Shown here piece by piece: positions 7,333 through 15,688 of a stretch of DNA of 22,162 nt. This stretch comes from an uncultured Eubacteriales bacterium (GTDB lineage Bacteria; Bacillota; Clostridia; Oscillospirales; UBA644), in assembly GCA_934438175.1 (NCBI GenBank), contig CAKSBH010000013.1, forward strand, positions 1 through 22,162. The letters run 5' to 3'. The position numbers and the translations under genes are program-made. Under the pieces are notes generated by a model. That model was not told the DNA's origin and ran no database searches. It saw only the letters and a list, made by a program, of their open reading frames with translations. Every line of letters starts with the position of its first letter. The stretch's first letter is position 1.

Positions 7333-7772
7333 AACTCCTCCGAACGAAGCACCAGGGTAATGGGTCCGTCATTCACCAACGAAATCTGCATATCGGCACC
7401 GAACACACCGGTCTGAACCGGAAGAACCGTTTCACAGCACGCCACAAATTTTTCATACAGCGGTTCCGCCGTTTCGGGACGCGCGGCATCCGAGAACGAC
7501 GGCCGCCTTCCGTGAGCGGCGTTTGCGCAGAGGGTAAAGTTGGACACGATCATCAGCGAGCCGCCGATGTCCGCCGCCGAAAGATTCATCTTGCCCTGTT
7601 CATCGGAAAAGATGCGCAGTTCACAAATCTTCCGGGCCAGTTTTTCCGCATCCGCTTCCGTGTCGCTCACCCGCACACCCAGAAGAATCAACAGTCCCTG
7701 CCCGATTTTCGAGTATTCCCTGCCGTCCGCCGTCAGAACACAGTTCCGCACCCGTTGAATTACCGCCGTCAT
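7329..7772 (-). CDS. dtd: D-aminoacyl-tRNA deacylase
   Basis: The 147-residue protein aligns along its whole length with DTD, which hydrolyses D-aminoacyl-tRNA and glycyl-tRNA-Ala to keep D-amino acids out of protein. Visible landmarks are VIQRVRNCVLT at the start, LRIFSDEQGKMNLS (52-65), GRRPSFSDAA, and the terminal LVNDGPITL carrying the NxGPxT cross-subunit motif. The other signature, SQFTL, reads SNFTL here, so the conserved glutamine is asparagine at residue 78. The start overlaps the rel stop as ATGA. Genomic linkage of dtd to rel is common in Firmicutes, which supports the identity. Confidence 0.95.
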   Translation of the reverse strand: MTAVIQRVRNCVLTADGREYSKIGQGLLILLGVRVSDTEADAEKLARKICELRIFSDEQGKMNLSAADIGGSLMIVSNFTLCANAAHGRRPSFSDAARPETAEPLYEKFVACCETVLPVQTGVFGADMQISLVNDGPITLVLRSEEL

Positions 7773-9913
7773 TGTGCCGCACTCCGTTGTACCGAGGTGA
7801 CATCCCGCAGTTTTTCGATACGCGTCGCCACCGTTTTGAGATGTTCCAGACCACGGACATCCACCGTCAGCAAAATCTGCAGCCGCCCGTCCGAAGAGGG
7901 ACGTGTAATCATCGAACGCATCACAATGCGCATGGAAGCAAGAACCGAAGCGATATCCGCCAGAAGGTCAAACCGTTCCAGTGCCGTAATGGTCAGCGTC
8001 GCGGCAAAATAGCCGTTGTCACCGTCCGTCCAATGCACCTGAACCAGACGCTCCGAAGATACGTTGTGCAGATGCGGGCAATCGGTTTTGTGAACCGTCA
8101 CACCGTAGCCCCGCGTAACAAAGCCGACAATCGGATCTCCCGGAAGAGGGTCACAGCAGCGGGCAAGTTTGACCAGACAGTTGTCCAGATCCTCCACAAT
8201 CACGCCGTTGATTGCCTTTTTCGGCTTATTCTGCACCATCGTACGCTGCGGATCGTTCTGACGCTGCAGTTTGGCGTATTCTTCTTTCAGACGAGGCAGG
8301 ATTTTGGATATGGAAATGCCTCCGTAACCAATCGCGGCGTAAAAATCATCCACCGTCTCGCAATGGTTATGGCGCATGAGCGAACCGTACAGTTCTTCCC
8401 GGGTAACGTTGTTGAACGTAATGTTGTTCCGACGCAGTTCCCGTTCCAGGTCCTCTCTGCCGTCCACAATGTTTTCCTCGCGTTTTTCCCGCTTGAACCA
8501 TTGACGGATCTTGCTTTTTGCCTCATTGGTACGAACAATGTTGAGCCAGTCACGGGACGGACCGGTGGCATTCTGCGAAGTAAGAATCTCCACCACATCC
8601 CCGTTTTGCAGCGTGGTGGTCAAATCGACCATCCGTCCGTTGACCTTGGCACCGATCATCCGGTTTCCGACCTCGCTGTGAATCCCGTAGGCAAAATCAA
8701 TGGGGGTGGCATCGGCAGGCAGAGTAATGATATCGCCTTTCGGCGTAGAGACAAACACCTGGTCGGCAAACAGGTCAATTTTGAAGGTCTGAATAAAGTC
8801 GTCGTTATCCTCGAAATTCTTCTGAACCTCCAGCAGCTTCCGCACCCATTCCAGACGGGAATCGATATTGGAAGAGGAAAAGACGCCCGCTTTGTATTTC
8901 CAGTGCGCAGCAATGCCCATTTCCGCCGTGCGGTGCATTTCCTTGGTGCGGATCTGAATCTCAAACAGATATCCTTTGTATGATACCGTTGTGTGCAGCG
9001 ACTGGTACATATTGGGTTTCGGCGTGGCGATATAATCCTTGAGCCGTCCCGGAATGGCACGGAATCGGTCATGCATATAACCCAGAACATTGTAGCAGTC
9101 ACTCACCCGGTCCACGATGATACGAAACGCATACAGATCGTAAATCTCATCGAACTGTTTGTTCTGCGTGAACATTTTGCGGTAGATGCTGTAAATATGC
9201 TTGATCCGTCCGCTGATATCCGCCTCGATGTGTTCCTGCTTCAGTTTTTCCTGAATCAGATTCTGAATCTCGTTGAAAATGTTGTTGTTGGAGGCAAAGA
9301 CCTCAAGATCCTCTACGATTTCTTGATATCCGTACGGATCCAGATAGCGCAGCGCCGTATCCTCCAGCTCGGATTTCAGATTCTGGATACCGAGCCGGTG
9401 TGCCAGCGGGGCATAGATCTCAATGGTCTCCAGCGCTTTTTCCCGCTGTTTGTCCTCATTCTGACTGGACATCGTGCGCATATTATGCAGACGGTCGGCA
9501 AGTTTGATGAGGATGACCCGGATATCCTTTGCCATGGCAAGCAGCATCTTGCGGAGGTTTTCAATCTGTTCGTCCTGCTTGGAGGTAACCGCAATTTTAC
9601 CGAACTTGGTCACGCCGTCGACCAACGATGCGACATCCGGACCGAAATTCTTTTTGATCTCGTCCAGCGTAACCCCGCAATCCTCTACGGTATCGTGAAG
9701 CAAAGCCGCCACGATGGAGTCCGTATCGCAGTCGTACGTCAGAAGAATTTTGGCGACTTCGACCGGATGACTGATATAGGGATCTCCGCTTTTGCGCAAC
9801 TGTCCGGCATGTGCGGCATCGGCAAAATCAAACGCACGGAGAATCTTCTCCATGTCGTAAGGATTCCCGCTTGCCTTCAATGCTTCGGTCAGGTTCGTTC
9901 TGTAATCTGTCAT
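7769..9913 (-). CDS. rel: Bifunctional (p)ppGpp synthetase/hydrolase of the RelA/SpoT family
   Basis: The 714-residue protein has the full long-RSH layout. The HD hydrolase domain shows HPVEVAKIL (49-57), LLHDTVEDCG (71-80) and KLADRLHNMRT (137-147). The synthetase domain has GRIKHIYSIYRKM (235-247), FRIIVD (263-268) and RLKDYIATPKPNMYQSLHT (290-308). TGS is at about 385-446, the conserved cysteine region CCDPLPGD...TDCPHL at 586-615, and ACT at about 637-710. The hydrolase residues are intact, and the synthetase carries the basic RLKD form of the RxKD motif, as in bifunctional Firmicute Rel rather than monofunctional RelA. It makes and degrades the stringent-response alarmone in response to amino acid starvation at the ribosome. 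The start overlaps the recJ stop and the stop overlaps the dtd start. Confidence 0.96.
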   Translation of the reverse strand: MTDYRTNLTEALKASGNPYDMEKILRAFDFADAAHAGQLRKSGDPYISHPVEVAKILLTYDCDTDSIVAALLHDTVEDCGVTLDEIKKNFGPDVASLVDGVTKFGKIAVTSKQDEQIENLRKMLLAMAKDIRVILIKLADRLHNMRTMSSQNEDKQREKALETIEIYAPLAHRLGIQNLKSELEDTALRYLDPYGYQEIVEDLEVFASNNNIFNEIQNLIQEKLKQEHIEADISGRIKHIYSIYRKMFTQNKQFDEIYDLYAFRIIVDRVSDCYNVLGYMHDRFRAIPGRLKDYIATPKPNMYQSLHTTVSYKGYLFEIQIRTKEMHRTAEMGIAAHWKYKAGVFSSSNIDSRLEWVRKLLEVQKNFEDNDDFIQTFKIDLFADQVFVSTPKGDIITLPADATPIDFAYGIHSEVGNRMIGAKVNGRMVDLTTTLQNGDVVEILTSQNATGPSRDWLNIVRTNEAKSKIRQWFKREKREENIVDGREDLERELRRNNITFNNVTREELYGSLMRHNHCETVDDFYAAIGYGGISISKILPRLKEEYAKLQRQNDPQRTMVQNKPKKAINGVIVEDLDNCLVKLARCCDPLPGDPIVGFVTRGYGVTVHKTDCPHLHNVSSERLVQVHWTDGDNGYFAATLTITALERFDLLADIASVLASMRIVMRSMITRPSSDGRLQILLTVDVRGLEHLKTVATRIEKLRDVTSVQRSAAQ

Positions 9914-11958
9914 CCAATCATCCCTATTCTGTTCCAGGTTGCAGACCGTTGCAGATCCACACGCTGTGTCAGATCGGCAAATGTCACATTCAGGAGACGT
10001 CCGTCAAAGGTATACGTCAGAAGCTCCAACTCGGAAAACACATCCAGACATGCCAACAGTTTTCCGAAGCTGAACGCGGGTACAAAGCCGCGCACGGTTC
10101 GGGCAAGCGCCCGGGCATCATACCGTGTAATCTGTGCGTTTCTCTGACGCAAAAGGTATTTATAAAGAGCAACGGCATCCGCACGGGTCATATGCAGTTC
10201 TTCAGGATTTTCCCCCTTGCGGAGCATCTGATAGAGCCCGTGGCTTTCTCGGTCCGCCTGCTCGGTCGCGTCATCGGGACGGATTCCCTTAATGTTGAGA
10301 AGCAGGGAGGACGTGCCGTTGAAGACATTCTCCGAAAGGGAACAGATAACGTTGACAGTATCCCCCACGGCAATTCCCGTATCGGCAACGGTCATGCCGA
10401 AATACATGGCAGAAAATTCCCTGCCGCCGCTTTCCAGAAGGATTTTGAGATGTTTGCCCGCACCCACCGGATAAAGATCGGTCACACGCAGACCGCGAAC
10501 CAGAAAAACCGGCATGGGATTTCCGGTTCCGAACGGCTCCAGCTTCTGCAGCCGATGAACCAGATCCAACGAAAGTTGCGAAACCAGAAGCTCCATCTCC
10601 GCCTCCACAACGGGAACCAGCATGGCGTCCGTAATGGTTTCGTTTGCCACACGGCAGATATCCGCCGCAAACTCCTCATAACGGGAACGCTCCAGCGTCA
10701 GACCCGCAGCCATATCGTGTCCGCCGAATTTCTCCAGCGTTCCGCTGACCCGGCAAAGCAGATCAAAAATGCTGACCCCGCGGATGCTGCGTGCCGACCC
10801 CTTGGCCTTATCCGCATCAAAGCAAATCAGAATGCAGGGACGGTAATATTTTTCTACAATGCGGGAAGCGACAATGCCGATTACCCCGTGATGCCAGTTC
10901 TCAGAGCCGACCACAAGAATCCGATCGTCCGAAGAACGGGAAGCCAGGATTCGTTCCACGTCGTTGAGGATATCCATTTCCTTCTGCTGGCGCTCGCGGT
11001 TTTCGTCGCACAGCTTGGCGGAAAGTGCCTGCGCTTCCGCATAATTTTCACACAACAAAAGTTCCACGCTGGTCTTCGGATCGCCAATCCGACCGGCAGC
11101 GTTCAGCCGGGGAGCGATCTGATAGGCAATCACACCGGTGGTAATGCCGGTATTGCGGGCTTTTCCGGATGCCTCGATCAGAGCCCGGATTCCCGGACAC
11201 AGATGCTTCTGCAGCCGTTTCAGTCCGAGTGAGACCAGAATACGGTTTTCACCGCGCAGAGACATAATATCCGCCACGGTTCCGATGGAAACCAGGTCGC
11301 CGTAATCGGCAAACACACGTTCCACGTCGCCCTCCAGCGCACACACCAGTTTGAACACCACGCCGACACCGGCAAGTTCCTTGTATGGATAATCACAATC
11401 CGCGCGCTTGGGGTTCACAACCGCCACACAATCCGGCAGACATTCCTTGCACTCGTGGTGATCGGTCACAATCAGATCCATTCCGAGTTCTCGGGCTTTT
11501 TTTGCTTCTTCCACGGCTGTCGTTCCGGTATCGACCGTAACCAAAAGCGTGGTTCCTCCCTCCCGGATGGTTCCCAGTGCCGTTTCGTTCAGCCCGTATC
11601 CTTCTTCTTTGCGATCCGGAATATAATACGACACATCCCCGCCGTGTGAGGTAAGATATTTGTACAGAACGACAACCGATGTGATTCCGTCTACATCGTA
11701 GTCTCCGTAAATGGTAATTTTTTCGCCATTGGCAAGCGCCGTGCGAATGCGGGAAACGGCCTTTTCCATATCCGGCAACGTCGTCGCGTCCAGAAGACGG
11801 GAAATGTCCACATCAAAAAAGCTGCGGATCGCCGCAGGATCCCGCACGTCCCGGTTGTACAAAAGCCGTGCGACGACCTCATCGATGCCGCATTCCCGGA
11901 CAGCTTCCCGAACAAAAGATTCCTCCTGTTCACGGACCACCCATTTTGCCCGTTCCAT
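9910..11958 (-). CDS. recJ: Single-stranded-DNA-specific exonuclease RecJ
   Basis: The 682-residue protein is a DHH-superfamily 5'-3' exonuclease acting in recombination and base excision repair. The DHH motifs are clear: YGDYDVDGITS (84-94), TVDTGTT (141-147), VTDHHE (164-169) and AGVGVVFKL (196-204); the downstream IAPRLNAAGRIGDP and the DHHA1 signature GGHDMAAGLTL also match. About 100 residues beyond the OB fold form a C-terminal extension ending in a winged-helix-like segment, as in longer Firmicute RecJ forms. The ATG at 11958 has AAGGGGG 8 bases upstream; an in-frame ATG 22 codons earlier runs back into pncB and is less likely. The gene begins 17 bases after pncB and overlaps rel. Confidence 0.95.
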   Translation of the reverse strand: MERAKWVVREQEESFVREAVRECGIDEVVARLLYNRDVRDPAAIRSFFDVDISRLLDATTLPDMEKAVSRIRTALANGEKITIYGDYDVDGITSVVVLYKYLTSHGGDVSYYIPDRKEEGYGLNETALGTIREGGTTLLVTVDTGTTAVEEAKKARELGMDLIVTDHHECKECLPDCVAVVNPKRADCDYPYKELAGVGVVFKLVCALEGDVERVFADYGDLVSIGTVADIMSLRGENRILVSLGLKRLQKHLCPGIRALIEASGKARNTGITTGVIAYQIAPRLNAAGRIGDPKTSVELLLCENYAEAQALSAKLCDENRERQQKEMDILNDVERILASRSSDDRILVVGSENWHHGVIGIVASRIVEKYYRPCILICFDADKAKGSARSIRGVSIFDLLCRVSGTLEKFGGHDMAAGLTLERSRYEEFAADICRVANETITDAMLVPVVEAEMELLVSQLSLDLVHRLQKLEPFGTGNPMPVFLVRGLRVTDLYPVGAGKHLKILLESGGREFSAMYFGMTVADTGIAVGDTVNVICSLSENVFNGTSSLLLNIKGIRPDDATEQADRESHGLYQMLRKGENPEELHMTRADAVALYKYLLRQRNAQITRYDARALARTVRGFVPAFSFGKLLACLDVFSELELLTYTFDGRLLNVTFADLTQRVDLQRSATWNRIGMIG

Positions 11959-11975
11959 CGCTGTGCCCCCTTGTC

Positions 11976-13427
11976 TTAACCGATCTTTCCGCCGTTGTGC
12001 AGAAGCTCCTGTTTCATATCCCAAAGATTCTGCGACAGATCGACGTAGTAGTTTTGCGGGTTTTCAAAGCGGCGCACCTCGTCCCACAGGCAGTTCACCT
12101 GATTCAGACAATATGTGCGGATTTCTTCGATGGAAGGCGTTTCGTAAACACGCTTTCCGTTGAGATAAATCGGAGTCAGCAACTCCCGTACCGTATAATC
12201 CTCAAACGTTTTCCGTTTCCAGGTATAAATCGGATCAAACAGGGTGATGGGCTTGGTAAAATCGAATTTCTCGTCAAACAGTGCAATCAGATCTACAATC
12301 ATTTTGCCGGTCTGATTGGAAAACAGCCGATACACCTTCTTGTAGCCGGGAGTCGTGATTTTCCCGACATTCTCCGAAATTTTGATTTTAGGCGTGAACG
12401 TTCCGTTTTCTTCCACGGCAACCATTTTGTACACGCCGCCGAAAACCGGCTCACTTCTGGAAGTAATCAACCGTTCGCCGACACCGAAATAATCGATCTG
12501 CGCCCCCTGCTGCAGAATATCCCGGATGATGTATTCATCCAGCGAGTTGGAAACAAAAATCTTGCAGTCTTCCAGCCCGGCTTCATCCAGCGCTTTGCGC
12601 AGTTTGCGCGTGAGATAGGTGATGTCTCCGGAATCGATCCGCACACCTTTAAGCCGCTTGCCCATCGGAACAAGCACCTCGTTGTGAACCCGGATGGCAT
12701 TGGGCAACCCGGATTTGAGGACATTATAGGTATCAATCAGAAGCGTGCAGCCGTCCGGGTAGCACTCCGCATACGTTTTGAATGCCTCGTATTCCGTATC
12801 GTACATCTGAATCCACGAATGCGCCATTGTTCCCACAGCGGGAATGCCATACAGCTGTTCGCACACGGTACATGCCGTTCCGGCACATCCGACAATATAC
12901 GAAGCACGGGCACCGAGAACCGCAGCGTTATTGCCCTGCGCACGGCGGGAACCGAACTCAAACACCGCTCTGCCGTCGGCGGCACGGACAATCCGGTTGG
13001 ATTTCGTGGCAATCAGCGACTGATGGTTGATAGTAAGAAGCAGCATCGTTTCCAGCAGCTGTGCCTGAATGGCGGGACCGCGAACCGTCAGAAGCGGCTC
13101 GTTGGGAAACACCGGCGTTCCCTCTGCAACCGCATATACGTCGCAGGAAAACTTGAAATTGCGCAGGTATTGCAGAAACTCTTCGCTGAACATCTTCTTG
13201 GCACGCAGGGTCTCAATGTCCTCGTCCGAAAAATGCAGATTGTCCAGATAGTCAATCACCGTTCCGAGACCGGCGGCAATCGCAAAGCCGCCCTCATCCG
13301 GCACTTTCCGGAAATACAGATCAAAACAGGCGTTGGTATCTTTCTTTCCGGAAAGAAAATAGCCGTTGCCCATGGTGAATTCATAAAAATCACACAGCAA
13401 CGAAAGGTTGTAAGGTTCTTTAATCAT
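11976..13427 (-). CDS. pncB: Nicotinate phosphoribosyltransferase
   Basis: The 483-residue enzyme converts nicotinate and PRPP to nicotinate mononucleotide, the first step of Preiss-Handler NAD salvage, in the cytoplasm. Family landmarks are YEFTMGNGY (15-23), the FEFGSRRAQG loop (156-165), GTMAHSWIQMYDTEYEAF (199-216) and the phosphate-binding region around IDSGDI. Length fits the roughly 480-490-residue class common in Firmicutes. The ATG at 13427 has GAGGGC 7 bases upstream. It is the first gene of the eight-gene operon and lies about 78 bases from a consensus-like promoter. No NiaR-type operator could be recognised in the leader by eye. Confidence 0.95.
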   Translation of the reverse strand: MIKEPYNLSLLCDFYEFTMGNGYFLSGKKDTNACFDLYFRKVPDEGGFAIAAGLGTVIDYLDNLHFSDEDIETLRAKKMFSEEFLQYLRNFKFSCDVYAVAEGTPVFPNEPLLTVRGPAIQAQLLETMLLLTINHQSLIATKSNRIVRAADGRAVFEFGSRRAQGNNAAVLGARASYIVGCAGTACTVCEQLYGIPAVGTMAHSWIQMYDTEYEAFKTYAECYPDGCTLLIDTYNVLKSGLPNAIRVHNEVLVPMGKRLKGVRIDSGDITYLTRKLRKALDEAGLEDCKIFVSNSLDEYIIRDILQQGAQIDYFGVGERLITSRSEPVFGGVYKMVAVEENGTFTPKIKISENVGKITTPGYKKVYRLFSNQTGKMIVDLIALFDEKFDFTKPITLFDPIYTWKRKTFEDYTVRELLTPIYLNGKRVYETPSIEEIRTYCLNQVNCLWDEVRRFENPQNYYVDLSQNLWDMKQELLHNGGKIG

Positions 13428-13505
13428 GTCACATGCCCTCGCTTCCGGCTCAAAGCCGACAATTTCTATATGTTTCCGATATGCTGTACATTATAATATT
13501 TTATA

Positions 13506-13534
13506 ATTTTACCACGTTTACCCGCATAAGTCAA
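13506..13534 (-). promoter_or_regulatory. Promoter of the pncB-recJ-rel operon
   Basis: A -35 TTGACT (13534-13529), 17-base spacer and -10 TAAAAT (13511-13506). A second TATAAT at 13495-13490 has no good -35 at the right distance. The promoter is divergent from the riboswitch promoter about 190 bases away. Confidence 0.7.
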
Positions 13535-13720
13535 GCAAAAGCGCCACCCGTCCGAAAAAAAGTCGGTCCGCTCTGTCAAAGCCCGCATGCAGAATCCGCA
13601 AAGCCCTGGTTTTTCCGGTTTGTCCGGATCCCGTCTGCCCTTTTTCCGCCGATACCGGCGGCGCCGCTTGCCGCATTCGGGCGCGGAAGCGTGGAAAAGA
13701 AAAAAAATCGAAAAATCCTC
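13535..13720. other. GC-rich divergent intergenic region
   Basis: This lies between the pncB promoter and the riboswitch promoter. It has GC-rich patches (for example gccgataccggcggc) and A-rich runs. I see no gene, repeat or known RNA in it. Confidence 0.4.
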
Positions 13721-13754
13721 TTGATTTTTTCGCTCGGTGGTGGTATAATACCAC
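13721..13754 (+). promoter_or_regulatory. Promoter of the glycine riboswitch unit with a palindrome over the -10
   Basis: A -35 TTGATT (13721-13726), 17-base spacer and -10 TATAAT (13744-13749). The -10 box is the centre of a perfect 15-base palindrome GTGGTATAATACCAC (13740-13754), which could be an operator or a chance symmetry. Confidence 0.8.
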
Positions 13755-13770
13755 AAAATAAAACAAATCA

Positions 13771-13929
13771 GTCATTGGAAGTACGCAGGAAAGGGCTTAG
13801 CGCCGCCGACGGAGCAATACTCTCAGGAAAAAAGGACTGCGTGCGGATGACACTCCGGAGAAGTCCATTTTGGATACCGAAGGGGCAAGGCGACCGGTTC
13901 GCTCAATCTCTCAGGTAAAAGGACGGAGT
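13771..13929 (+). promoter_or_regulatory. Tandem glycine riboswitch (two aptamers)
   Basis: Two glycine aptamers lie in series. Aptamer 1 is bounded by P1 ACGCAG / CTGCGT (13783-13788, 13837-13842) and has the conserved ACGGAGCAATACTCTCAGG and AAAAAAGGAC cores. Aptamer 2 is bounded by ACTCCG / CGGAGT (13852-13857, 13924-13929) and has CCGAAGGGGCAAGG and ATCTCTCAGGTAAAAGGAC. The leader GTCAT (13771-13775) can pair with ATGAC in the linker (13847-13851), the leader-linker helix (P0/kink-turn) known to stabilise tandem glycine riboswitches. A terminator follows at once. Upstream of a transporter, the switch could act as an ON or OFF device; the sense of control is inferred only. Confidence 0.95.
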
Positions 13930-13934
13930 ACAGG

Positions 13935-13998
13935 ATGTGCGAAAGCACATTTTTTGTATTTCCCGGGCGTTTTTGCCGGGGACTTTTTTGTTTTTTTT
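13935..13998 (+). terminator. Riboswitch expression platform: two consecutive terminator hairpins
   Basis: The first hairpin ATGTGC-GAAA-GCACAT (13935-13950) runs directly into a U-tract (13950-13955) and starts five bases after the second aptamer. A second stem CCCGG / CCGGG (13962-13966, 13976-13980) is followed by ACTTTTTTGTTTTTTTT. Both precede the symporter start, so transcription must pass both. The first is the likely ligand-controlled switch. Confidence 0.8.
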
Positions 13999-14030
13999 CA
14001 GATCAACAGAAAAGGCAGGTACAAACCATC

Positions 14031-15605
14031 ATGTGGCAATCCATCCTCAACGGGATCACCAACATCACCCAGGCCGTCAACGACGTGGTCTGGGGCTGGC
14101 CGGTCATCCTCCTCATTCTCGGCACAGGGCTTTTGCTCAGCATCCGCACCGGTTTTTTGCAGGTGCGTAAATTCGGAAATTCCATGAACACCACCATCAT
14201 TCCCACCATCCGTTCCATCGGAAGAAAGCCGGACCGACAGGCAGGCAGCAACACGGTTTCACAGTTTGAAGCGTTTGCCACCGCCATCTCCGGAACGGTC
14301 GGTACCGGCAACATCGTAGGGGTCACCGCAGCCATTCTCACCGGCGGTCCGGGTGCTGTGCTGTGGATGTGGGTTTCGGCGTCTTTCGGCATGGTGACCA
14401 ACTACGCCGAAAATGTTCTCGGGCTGTTTTACCGCAAAAAAGACAAAAACGGAAGCTTCTCCGGCGGTGCTTTTTACTATATTGAAAACGGGCTGAAGCG
14501 TAAAGGATTTTTCGGCATTGTTGTCCGGATTCTGGCTTACATGGCGGCAATCGTCTGCCTTTTTGCAGCAGTCGGAATGTCCGGCGTTCAGACCAACAAG
14601 ATTTCCGGAGCACTTGCCGGGTCGCTCGATCCGGTCTTCGGAATCTCCCCCGATTCCGAAGCGGAAACGCTCGTGAAATTGCTGATCGGCATCATCGTAG
14701 CAATTCTCGCCGCCGTCATTATCATCGGCGGAATTCAGCGCATCGGCAAGGTTGCATCCAAGCTCATCCCGCTGATGAGTTTGCTCTTCATCGTTCTGGC
14801 TTTGATCGCCATTTTTGGTCATGCTTCGCTGATCGGTCCGGCTTTTTCTCTCATCTTCCGGTCGGCATTCGGACTCCGGCAAGCAGCGGGAGGCATTCTC
14901 GGCTATACGTTTGCGGTCGTTATCAAAAAGGGCATGTCACGCGGCGTTTTTTCCAACGAGGCAGGACTCGGATCTTCGGTCATCGCACACTCCGCCTCCG
15001 AAACGCGTGAGCCGGTCAAGCAGGGACTCTGGGGCATTTTCGAAGTGTTCTTTGACACGTTTGTCATCTGCACCCTGACGGCGTTGATGTTTATAACCTC
15101 CAATTACCAGCTGATTACCAACACACCCGCCGAACAGCTTTCCGAGCTGAACGATTCCACCATGTCGCTCTCCATGTTTTCCGGCAACTTCGGCACATTC
15201 GGAACCGTTGCCTTCTGCATTATCCTTCCGCTTTTTGCGTTCACCACCATTATGGCATGGTCGTATTACGGCGAAAAAGCATGCGAATTCTGTTTCCAGT
15301 GGGTAAAGAACGAAAAAGCACGCCGGCGATTTGTTCTCGTTTTCAAAATTCTCTACGTTCTCTTTATCGTTGCGGCGGCAGTCATCAGCAGCAAGCTGAT
15401 CTGGGATATGGACGATATGTTCAACGGCCTGATGGCACTCCCCAACCTGATTGCCCTGATTCTGCTCTCCGGTCAGGTTGCCCGGATTACCAAGAACTAT
15501 TACCAGCGGCAAAAGGGCATGAAGGTGGAGCCGATGCTTTCCGCTTATCCGGATCTGAACGAAGAACTCCGGCATGACATCGAAAAAAACGAGAAATTCC
15601 GGTAA
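14031..15605 (+). CDS. Sodium:alanine/glycine symporter (AGCS family)
   Basis: The 524-residue polytopic membrane protein belongs to the AGCS family, which imports alanine or glycine with sodium. Diagnostic segments are GTGNIVGV (91-98) followed by ILTGGPGAVLWMWVSA, and near residue 307 FSNEAGLGSSVIAHS, both core parts of the transport site. Many hydrophobic segments are spread along the chain, consistent with about 11 helices, and the C-terminus is charged. The start MWQSILNGIT is chosen on family alignment; its ribosome binding site (AGG about 11 bases upstream) is weak. An earlier in-frame ATG at 13935 lies inside the terminator and is not credible. Control by the glycine riboswitch points to glycine as the physiological substrate. 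Confidence 0.93.
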   Translation: MWQSILNGITNITQAVNDVVWGWPVILLILGTGLLLSIRTGFLQVRKFGNSMNTTIIPTIRSIGRKPDRQAGSNTVSQFEAFATAISGTVGTGNIVGVTAAILTGGPGAVLWMWVSASFGMVTNYAENVLGLFYRKKDKNGSFSGGAFYYIENGLKRKGFFGIVVRILAYMAAIVCLFAAVGMSGVQTNKISGALAGSLDPVFGISPDSEAETLVKLLIGIIVAILAAVIIIGGIQRIGKVASKLIPLMSLLFIVLALIAIFGHASLIGPAFSLIFRSAFGLRQAAGGILGYTFAVVIKKGMSRGVFSNEAGLGSSVIAHSASETREPVKQGLWGIFEVFFDTFVICTLTALMFITSNYQLITNTPAEQLSELNDSTMSLSMFSGNFGTFGTVAFCIILPLFAFTTIMAWSYYGEKACEFCFQWVKNEKARRRFVLVFKILYVLFIVAAAVISSKLIWDMDDMFNGLMALPNLIALILLSGQVARITKNYYQRQKGMKVEPMLSAYPDLNEELRHDIEKNEKFR

Positions 15606-15619
15606 AAGCATAAAATTTT

Positions 15620-15650
15620 GCAGGGACTGCATGGCAGTCCCTGCTTTTTT
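15620..15650 (+). terminator. Symporter terminator
   Basis: A perfect 11-pair stem GCAGGGACTGC / GCAGTCCCTGC with loop ATG is followed by six T residues. Confidence 0.95.
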
Positions 15651-15653
15651 ACG

Positions 15654-15681
15654 AAAACCGGAATCCTGTTTCCGGAAAACC
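15654..15681 (-). terminator. Weak terminator of the methyltransferase gene
   Basis: On the minus strand the stem CCGGAA / TTCCGG around ACAGGA is followed by TTTTCG, 14 bases after the methyltransferase stop. The U-tract is short. Confidence 0.5.
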
Positions 15682-15688
15682 AACTTTC

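Noticed and set aside
13935..14030. An upstream start for the symporter at 13935
   Set aside because: The ATG lies in the stem of the riboswitch terminator and would add 32 residues unlike any AGCS N-terminus.
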